From an uncultured Prevotella sp. (GTDB lineage Bacteria; Bacteroidota; Bacteroidia; Bacteroidales; Bacteroidaceae), in NCBI GenBank assembly GCA_900555035.1, contig USJX01000035.1, positions 1 through 28,610 on the forward strand: 28,610 bases of DNA, written 5' to 3'. The translations under genes and the position numbers were made by a program. Positions 23,762 to 28,610 of this stretch are shown piece by piece. Positions within the stretch are counted from its first letter, which is position 1. The number at the start of each line of letters is the position of its first letter. Under the pieces are notes generated by a model that was not told the origin of the DNA, made no database searches, and saw nothing but the letters and a program-made list of their open reading frames with translations.

Positions 23762-24847
23762 TTATCTAGACAGAGACTTTTCCACATCCTTCAAGGTATG
23801 TCCAAAACCTTCTTCCACATCAAAAAGCGGTTTCCAGCCTAAAGCCTTGATCTTATCCGTATTAAAGGTTGCCTTGGTGATAGGCGTGGTATTCCCCTGC
23901 CGTGCATCTTCCTCAGGAATATCAAACACCACCTTTCTATTCGCTTTCCGGGCTATCAGTTCTGCCAGTTGGCGGATGGAAATATTTGATTCAGAATGCG
24001 CCACATTATAGGCATTGCCCCTTTCACCATCCAGCAAGAGGCGCAGGATGGCATGGGCAGCATCCACCACATAGAGCCAGGAGCGGAAAGCCTCACCCTT
24101 ACTCTTCAAGACTATATCCTCCCCCCTGAGGACATTGCGGATAAACTGGGCATACACCCGATTATCACTCTCGGTAAAGCCAGGACCATAGGTATGGCTC
24201 AGTCTGGCTATTACCACATCGGCACCATACTCTGCTCCGTATGCCATGCAAAGTGTCTCGGCAGCTCGCTTCGACGATGGATAGCAGGCACGCACAGAGG
24301 CACAATCCACATATCCGCTGCTCTTCTCGGTAAACTCAGAGCCATCGCCTTCGCCATAGATTTCGCCGGAAGAAACGTAAACCATGCGCTTCATGCGGTG
24401 TCTCAATCCATATTCTATCAGATGGGACACACCATTGATATTGGCTTTCATCACCTCTACAGGTTCCCGACTAAAGAAATTAGGACTCGCATTGCTTGCC
24501 GCATCTATAATATAATCAGCCCCCTCAGCCAACTCATCATAGACAGAATCCACTATCATCCTATTCATGCTCTTGATAATAGGCTGGGTGACATCAATCT
24601 TTGCAAAAAAGAAAGACTCATCTTCCCAATAAGCCGCAAACTTCTGCTGGGCACGTTCCTTATTACGACCAGCAGCAATCACTTTGTAGCATCTGGCGGG
24701 ATTCTGCATCAATACATCCACCACGCAACCTCCTACCAATCCCGTGGCACCCACCACAAGAATGGTCTTGTCACGCAAACGCTCCAAGTCTAATCCATCC
24801 CGGAAAAGACGAGCTATATCTTTCTGATAAGGTGAAAAATCTAACAT
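23762..24847 (-). CDS. NAD(P)-dependent epimerase/dehydratase (extended SDR)
   Basis: A 361-residue extended short-chain dehydrogenase. The start MLDFSPYQKDIARLF comes from ATG 24847; a TTG at 24865 would add six residues. The Rossmann motif is TILVVGATGLVGG (about residues 29-41), the catalytic region has VYVSSGEIYG, and the active-site YxxxK is in CYPSSKRAAE. The C-terminal domain includes RSWLYVVDAAHAILRLL and YNVAHSESNISI, typical of UDP/CDP-sugar enzymes. The reaction could be epimerisation, dehydration or reduction of an activated sugar. It lies 71 nt after an IspD/TarI-like cytidylyltransferase, as in loci that make CDP-polyols, so a dehydrogenase step for a CDP-sugar alcohol is plausible but unproven. 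A hairpin ends the unit. Confidence 0.87.
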   Translation of the reverse strand: MLDFSPYQKDIARLFRDGLDLERLRDKTILVVGATGLVGGCVVDVLMQNPARCYKVIAAGRNKERAQQKFAAYWEDESFFFAKIDVTQPIIKSMNRMIVDSVYDELAEGADYIIDAASNASPNFFSREPVEVMKANINGVSHLIEYGLRHRMKRMVYVSSGEIYGEGDGSEFTEKSSGYVDCASVRACYPSSKRAAETLCMAYGAEYGADVVIARLSHTYGPGFTESDNRVYAQFIRNVLRGEDIVLKSKGEAFRSWLYVVDAAHAILRLLLDGERGNAYNVAHSESNISIRQLAELIARKANRKVVFDIPEEDARQGNTTPITKATFNTDKIKALGWKPLFDVEEGFGHTLKDVEKSLSR

Positions 24848-24857
24848 AAATCTAACA
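24836..24857. repeat. Tandem 11-bp duplication at the SDR start
   Basis: On the minus strand TGTTAGATTTA is followed directly by TGTTAGATTTT (24857-24836). The chosen ATG (24847-24845) straddles the junction. Confidence 0.65.
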
Positions 24858-24918
24858 GTTGCCAAACATTTCCAACTTTAACCCATATTCTCATATAAAA
24901 GAGAACCATACTCCAAGA

Positions 24919-25635
24919 TTATTTGAGCCAAGACTCCGGCTGCACCTTCATCAAAGCCTTCAATATCTCTAAATCTTCCACAGTCGTAACCTTGATGTTC
25001 TTTTCTGAACCAGGAACAATATGCATCTGTCTGCCTCCCAATTCTGCCATCAAGGTACAAGATGCCACAGAATTGGTGATACCTTTCTCCCTGGCCTCCT
25101 CATGAGCGGCGATGAGGTTTCCCAAACGGAAAGTCTGGGGTGTCTGAGTACGGATCAGCTTATCACGAGGAATACTGGTGTTGGTGGTGAAACCATCCTC
25201 ACTCTCCAGGATAGCCTCTCTACACTTGATACCCGTAATGGCATAGCCATACTTTTGGCAGATGGCGATATTGGAAGAGATGATGTCTTGCGACAAAAGT
25301 GGGCGCACGGCATCATGCACCAGTACCAGGTCATCGTCATCGCATCCCGCTTCCTTCAAACCATAGATACCATTATGTATAGACTCCTGACCATTGCTTC
25401 CACCCGGGAATATCCATTTCAACTTGGTAATGCAAAACTGGTTGGCATACGACTGCAACACCGTTTCCCATCCTGCCAAACATACCACAGCAATCCCCTG
25501 GATATCGGGATGCTTCTGAAAAGCCATCATCGTATGGATGATGATAGGACAATTATCAACGTGCATAAACTGCTTAGGGATGTCTTGTCCCATACGATTG
25601 CCAGACCCTCCGGCTATGATTAATGCATAGTTCAT
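24919..25635 (-). CDS. IspD/TarI-family cytidylyltransferase, perhaps a polyol-phosphate cytidylyltransferase
   Basis: A 238-residue GT-A-like CTP transferase. The CTP-binding start IIAGGSGNRMGQDIPKQF is at residues 6-23; VLVHDAVRPLLS, RTQTPQTFRLGNL and NIKVTTVEDLEI follow. The family includes IspD (MEP pathway) and TarI/Bcs1-type enzymes that make CDP-ribitol. The VHDAVRP form, the IPRDKLIRTQTPQTF segment and the setting among an SDR, LicD and an acetyltransferase favour a glycan role to me, but IspD itself cannot be excluded, because dxr in this window shows that the MEP pathway is used. The gene is 41 nt after the acetyltransferase, and its leader holds a 21-bp tandem duplication. Confidence 0.85.
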   Translation of the reverse strand: MNYALIIAGGSGNRMGQDIPKQFMHVDNCPIIIHTMMAFQKHPDIQGIAVVCLAGWETVLQSYANQFCITKLKWIFPGGSNGQESIHNGIYGLKEAGCDDDDLVLVHDAVRPLLSQDIISSNIAICQKYGYAITGIKCREAILESEDGFTTNTSIPRDKLIRTQTPQTFRLGNLIAAHEEAREKGITNSVASCTLMAELGGRQMHIVPGSEKNIKVTTVEDLEILKALMKVQPESWLK

Positions 25636-25639
25636 ATCT

Positions 25640-25681
25640 TCTATCTTTAAATGGATTATTTCTATCTTTAAATAGATTATT
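25640..25681. repeat. Tandem 21-bp duplication between the acetyltransferase and cytidylyltransferase genes
   Basis: Units 25640-25660 and 25661-25681 match at 20 of 21 sites. The stop codon of the acetyltransferase (25677-25679) lies in the unit at 25661-25681, so the second unit looks like a copy of the gene end. Confidence 0.9.
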
Positions 25682-26225
25682 TCTGAATGATTCTCGCAGG
25701 ATTACCAACCACGGTTGCCCCATCCGGCACATCTTGGAAGACGACGGCTCCTGCCCCAATTGTTACATGATTACCGATGTGAATGCCTCCAAAGACGGTA
25801 GCTCCGGTATAGATTTTCACATCATTCCCTATCGTCGGTCTTCCTCCCTTGCCATTTCCCAGCGTTACCATCTGCAGACAATAGAAATCATCACCTATGG
25901 ATTCCGCATTGAGATAAGTGGCATAACTATGTTCTAGATGTGCACCCTTTCCGATATGCGGGCACCAGATGGTCATGGTTCGCTCCGGCGGCAGCAGCCA
26001 ACTGATGAATACCGACCGATACTCTCCGAGCCGGTAATAAAAGAGATTACGGAAACTTCGTTCACGGGTGCAGACCTTGATGAAGTTGAGCACGGTAGGC
26101 TTTTGGTCTTGCACCTTGAGTAAATCAGCATCTATCTCCTTCTTATGAAGCAGATACATGGCTATGTGTGGGAGCATTCTCACCGCAGAAGCCGACAATA
26201 TGATGGTTTGTGCTATTGGATTCAT
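25677..26225 (-). CDS. Serine acetyltransferase-like hexapeptide-repeat acetyltransferase
   Basis: A 182-residue left-handed beta-helix acetyltransferase. The N-terminal helical part (about residues 1-75) contains TRERSFRNLFYYRLGEYR. Hexapeptide repeats run from about residue 84 (IGKGAHLEH) to the end, with IGNDVKIYTGATVFGGIHIG, NHVTIGAGAVVFQDVP and the typical VVGNPARII ending. It uses acetyl-CoA. The fold is like CysE, but in polysaccharide loci such proteins are often sugar O-acetyltransferases, which I favour here. I chose ATG 26225; the ATG at 26240 overlaps the TATCTTTG promoter box. It heads the minus-strand unit with the cytidylyltransferase and SDR genes. Confidence 0.87.
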   Translation of the reverse strand: MNPIAQTIILSASAVRMLPHIAMYLLHKKEIDADLLKVQDQKPTVLNFIKVCTRERSFRNLFYYRLGEYRSVFISWLLPPERTMTIWCPHIGKGAHLEHSYATYLNAESIGDDFYCLQMVTLGNGKGGRPTIGNDVKIYTGATVFGGIHIGNHVTIGAGAVVFQDVPDGATVVGNPARIIQK

Positions 26226-26229
26226 GTTG

Positions 26230-26237
26230 CAAAGATA
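26230..26237 (-). promoter_or_regulatory. Probable -7 element of the acetyltransferase gene
   Basis: The minus strand reads TATCTTTGCAAC directly before ATG 26225. It fits TAnnTTTGCA but has no clear TTTG at -33. If real, the transcript would begin at or within a few bases of the start codon. Confidence 0.5.
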
Positions 26238-26301
26238 CAATAAAATATAGAAACAGGCCCACTTTTCACAGAAATTATTACTTAAGTAATCCTAAAACAC
26301 T

Positions 26302-26330
26302 AAAAAAGCACCAGTCTCCCGACTGATGCT
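26302..26330 (-). terminator. Intrinsic terminator
   Basis: AGCACCAGTC (26307-26316), loop TCCC, GACTGATGCT (26321-26330). In the minus-strand RNA the stem is 10 bp with one G-U pair and is followed by UUUUUUA (26307-26301). It would end transcripts entering from the GT2/GT4 unit or from the box at 26512. A weaker U-tract on the other side permits some plus-strand use. Confidence 0.85.
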
Positions 26331-26506
26331 TTCTTATAAAATATTACTATCCAGGATTTCTCCTTCCTGAAAAGCATATATTTATTAATTTTAAAAACTA
26401 AAGTTATTTACAATTGTCTAAACATGAATATGAAAGTTATTTATTTATCTGAGTAATACTGTTTTGTCACTTTAATGCTCTTGCAACGATGTGCAAGCAG
26501 TTTTCT
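26302..26506 (-). ncRNA. Candidate small RNA of about 200 nt (unnamed)
   Basis: A promoter-like TATCTTTGCAC (26519-26512) starts a stretch on the minus strand that ends at the strong terminator at 26302-26330. No open reading frame of note lies within it. Near its 5' end is the CTTGCA/TGCAAG hairpin (26480-26497). No TTTG is found at the right -33 distance, and I do not recognise a known RNA family, so this is only a candidate. The alternative is a simple 3' untranslated region of the GT2 transcript. Confidence 0.3.
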
Positions 26507-26626
26507 TGGTGCAAAGATAGGGTAAAAATACAAAATACAGGGGTAATATTTGTTTTTTAGGGTGGTAAAAACCGTTACCGCCCGTTATTTAAACAACAAA
26601 AATAACCCATTTATAATTTTACACCC

Positions 26627-27403
26627 CTATTTCTTGAATACACCCCGCACCACAAACCAGGCATGCACCAACAATGTGGTAACAATACCATAGTTACTTT
26701 TCATCACCTCAAAGCGTTCCTTGAGCGAAGCCTTATGGTTCTGAATCGACATTCCACCATCCAGATAGTTGGTGATAACAGCATTCACATTGCGCAAAGG
26801 CAAGTGGCGACGTTCTGATTCTCTCATGATGCGGATACACCAGTCAACATCTGCCGACAGACGATAGTGCAAGTCATAGTGCACTCCACGTGCTATATCA
26901 GTACGGGCATAGAACGACTGATGACATACCAGCATGCCCCACTTGAAAGAACGCCATGTCAACTTCCTGGGAGGAGTAAGACGGCGATGGCGCAAGAAAC
27001 GCCCCTCATCATCCACAATGTCGGTATCTCCATATAGCACACCAGGCAAGATTTCTCCTTCCCCCACACAGCCTTCCACATACTCCAGGGTATCTTCAGA
27101 AGGAAAAACATCTCCAGCATTCAGAAACACGAGATAATCGCCCGTGGCTCTATCAATGCCCTTATTCATGGCATCGTAAAGTCCCTTGTCGGGTTCTGAG
27201 TAAACCACTATTTCATGAGCATTTTCACCTACTTGCGCCTTATGCTGGTAAGCCTTGATCATCGCCAGGGTTTTGTCTTTCGACACCCCATCTATAATCA
27301 GGTGCTCCACATTGCAATAAGTCTGCTTGCTCACACTATCCAGGGTACGCTGTAATACACTTTCGGCATTAAACGTACAGGTAACAACCGTGAACTTAAT
27401 CAT
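26627..27403 (-). CDS. Glycosyltransferase family 2 protein
   Basis: A 258-residue GT-A-fold glycosyltransferase. It starts IKFTVVTCTFNAESVLQRTLDS, then HLIIDGVSKDKT and YSEPDKGLYDAMNKGIDRA, and has the motif LNAGD (YLVFLNAGDVFPSEDTL, about residues 92-108) in the metal-binding place, as in the WcaA/WbdN-like group. KWGMLVCHQSFYAR follows and a conserved DVDWCIRIMRES region is near residue 190. The C-terminus ends in a hydrophobic stretch (TTLLVHAWFVVRGVFKK) that may touch the membrane. Its ATG overlaps the stop of the upstream GT4 gene as ATGA, so translation is coupled. The sugar added is unknown. Confidence 0.92.
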   Translation of the reverse strand: MIKFTVVTCTFNAESVLQRTLDSVSKQTYCNVEHLIIDGVSKDKTLAMIKAYQHKAQVGENAHEIVVYSEPDKGLYDAMNKGIDRATGDYLVFLNAGDVFPSEDTLEYVEGCVGEGEILPGVLYGDTDIVDDEGRFLRHRRLTPPRKLTWRSFKWGMLVCHQSFYARTDIARGVHYDLHYRLSADVDWCIRIMRESERRHLPLRNVNAVITNYLDGGMSIQNHKASLKERFEVMKSNYGIVTTLLVHAWFVVRGVFKK

Positions 27404-28610
27404 AGGTGATAGTTTTTGTAGGCCAAAGCCTGGTTATACACCTCTATATATTTAAGCGCCACCGAATGCTGCGAGTAGCATTGCGTTACCTTATGCAGAC
27501 ATGCCTGCTGCAAGGATTCTCTATCAGCCTCTTCCAAGACCCAGTGAATACCCTTTGCCAAATCATCTGCATCCCGGTAGTTTGCCACATAGCCCGTCTT
27601 CAGATGGTCTATCATCTCAGGTATTCCACCCACCTTGAAGCCCACGCCAGGCACACCACAAGCCATAGATTCCATGATGGTATTAGGCAGATTATCCTCC
27701 AGGGAAGGTAGCACAAATACATCCACGGAATTATAGATATTCACAATTTGCTTCACGTCGCTCACATAGCCCAGGGAGTAAGAAGGCAACGAAAGCGTTA
27801 TCTCCTCAGAATGACCTCCCAGAATGGCAATGGCGGTATGCTTGACCATATCCGGATGTTTCTTCACCAGGCAGTCTATTGCCTCAACAAAGTACTCCAT
27901 GCCCTTTCTTTCATCCGTTACACGCTGCGAAACAAAGAGGATGATACGCTTGTCGGCTGGCAATCCTGCACGCAGACGTGCCTCAGCCTTGTTTTGCGGA
28001 CAGAACACATGAGTATCTATCGGATTCGGGATATTGGTGATACGCTGTCCCACGAAGAGTCCACTCTTCTTAGCCTGCTGCTCCAGCCATCTGCTGCAGC
28101 TTACAAAATGAATGTTGCCGCCATGATAGAGTTCCTTCTTCCGGCCAAAGATCTTAGAAGATATATCATTCTTGCTTCCCTTATGAGGCAAGAGCGGACA
28201 ATTGCCGCAGGTAGAGACATAGCGGTTGCAGCCGCGAGCATAGTGACAGATGCCCGTAGCAGCCCATAAGTCGTGCATCGTCCACACCACCGGTTTGCCA
28301 CTCTTTAAAATCTTCCGGATACTTTTCAACGAGAGCATGCCTTGGTTGACCCAAGAAAGATGAATGACATCAGCTTCCTGAAACTCTCGAAGCTTGGTGA
28401 TGTCGGAGCCAGCCGCAGCCAGATCTATCTCCCAAAGATGATGCTTGGAGAAATGAAGATGCCAGAATACGCACCAACGCTCCCACAGGAAGTTCCAATG
28501 CAGCTTCATGGAACGGGGCAAACCGACAACGGTTATATCTTCTGTCTCCTTATCACGCACCAGCATCTTAGCCTTAACACCATTATTGTTAAGGGCATCC
28601 ATCAGGCGAT
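27400..28610 (-). CDS. Glycosyltransferase family 4 protein, 5' end outside the window
   Basis: At least 402 residues of a GT-B-fold glycosyltransferase. The frame is open to the window edge. Since the visible part begins RLMDALNNNGVKAKMLV, which in relatives follows a GGAA-type N-terminal loop, I judge that some 20-30 residues are missing rather than that ATG 28602 is the start. The central part has VVWTMHDLWAATGICHYARG followed by a Cys-rich loop (CNRYVSTCGNCP) seen in WcaC-like enzymes. FVSQRVTDERKGMEYFVEAI begins the C-terminal domain, and FVLPSLEDNLPNTIMESMAC is the donor-binding Glu-rich motif of GT4. It is coupled to the GT2 gene by a 4-bp overlap. It acts in the cytosol on a lipid-linked glycan. 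Confidence 0.92.
   Translation of the reverse strand, partial: RLMDALNNNGVKAKMLVRDKETEDITVVGLPRSMKLHWNFLWERWCVFWHLHFSKHHLWEIDLAAAGSDITKLREFQEADVIHLSWVNQGMLSLKSIRKILKSGKPVVWTMHDLWAATGICHYARGCNRYVSTCGNCPLLPHKGSKNDISSKIFGRKKELYHGGNIHFVSCSRWLEQQAKKSGLFVGQRITNIPNPIDTHVFCPQNKAEARLRAGLPADKRIILFVSQRVTDERKGMEYFVEAIDCLVKKHPDMVKHTAIAILGGHSEEITLSLPSYSLGYVSDVKQIVNIYNSVDVFVLPSLEDNLPNTIMESMACGVPGVGFKVGGIPEMIDHLKTGYVANYRDADDLAKGIHWVLEEADRESLQQACLHKVTQCYSQHSVALKYIEVYNQALAYKNYHL

Larger units (their letters stand above)
26241..26626. other. Non-coding stretch of about 386 bp
   Basis: This AT-rich gap holds no credible gene. It contains an intrinsic terminator (26302-26330), a CAGGA/TCCTG short hairpin near 26352-26370, a CTTGCA/TGCAAG hairpin (26480-26497), a TATCTTTGCACC promoter-like box on the minus strand (26519-26512), and the inverted repeat GGGTGGTAA/TTACCGCCC (26560-26583) shortly after the GT2 stop. 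Confidence 0.7.

Noticed and set aside
26560..26583. Inverted repeat GGGTGGTAA/TTACCGCCC as terminator of the GT2 gene
   Set aside because: It is not followed by a U-tract on either strand; the strong terminator is at 26302-26330.
1..28610. tRNA, rRNA, insertion sequences, prophage or integrase genes
   Set aside because: I saw no transposase, integrase, tRNA cloverleaf or rRNA sequence in any part of the window.

Overview
The window looks like chromosomal DNA from a Bacteroidales bacterium, most likely Prevotella/Segatella. The housekeeping proteins (RseP, Dxr, RimM, a DUF4290-type protein, MurA, TsaB, YicC, Gmk, NadD) have Bacteroidetes-type sequences. Promoters follow the Bacteroidetes rule TTTG-N19/20-TAnnTTTG, usually extended to TAnnTTTGCA. 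Shine-Dalgarno sequences are essentially absent. The species call is inference; no rRNA or other marker gene is present.

Layout. (1) 1-678: a small secreted or membrane-anchored protein of unknown function with its own promoter. (2) 863-6844: a minus-strand housekeeping unit tsaB > DUF4290 > murA > rimM > dxr > rseP, with a promoter at 6837-6844 and an intrinsic terminator at 863-897. (3) 6867-15730: a plus-strand run starting with yicC-gmk-nadD and continuing without a visible terminator into surface-modification genes: a phosphoethanolamine-transferase-like sulfatase-fold enzyme, two acyltransferases, a UbiA-family enzyme of the decaprenyl-phosphate phosphoribosyltransferase type, a HAD phosphatase and a third acyltransferase. 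(4) 15788-20199: GtrA, two paralogous multi-membrane proteins resembling GT-C glycosyltransferases, and an inverted GT14-type branching glycosyltransferase between them. (5) 20278-26240: a glycan/capsule region with a GT2 enzyme, a Wzx-type flippase, LicD, an extended SDR, an IspD/TarI-like cytidylyltransferase and a hexapeptide acetyltransferase. (6) 26241-26626: a non-coding stretch with a terminator and a possible small RNA. (7) 26627-28610: a GT2 and a GT4 gene, translationally coupled; the GT4 gene runs off the window.

How the genes may work together. Two candidate systems stand out. First, UbiA-type phosphoribosyltransferase, HAD phosphatase, GtrA and two GT-C-like proteins together resemble the mycobacterial decaprenyl-phospho-ribose/arabinose logic: make a polyprenyl-P-pentose, remove the phosphate, flip it and transfer the pentose outside the membrane. 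Second, the IspD/TarI-like enzyme, the SDR and LicD could make a CDP-polyol and transfer polyol-phosphate to a glycan, as in pneumococcal CDP-arabinitol/mannitol loci or the human ISPD-fukutin-FKRP route. Both are inferences from gene content.

A further, less obvious pattern is a set of short tandem duplications (7-26 bp units) at about ten gene boundaries, often spanning a start or stop codon. In two cases the duplication copies an ATG and creates a micro-ORF whose stop overlaps the true start as ATGA.
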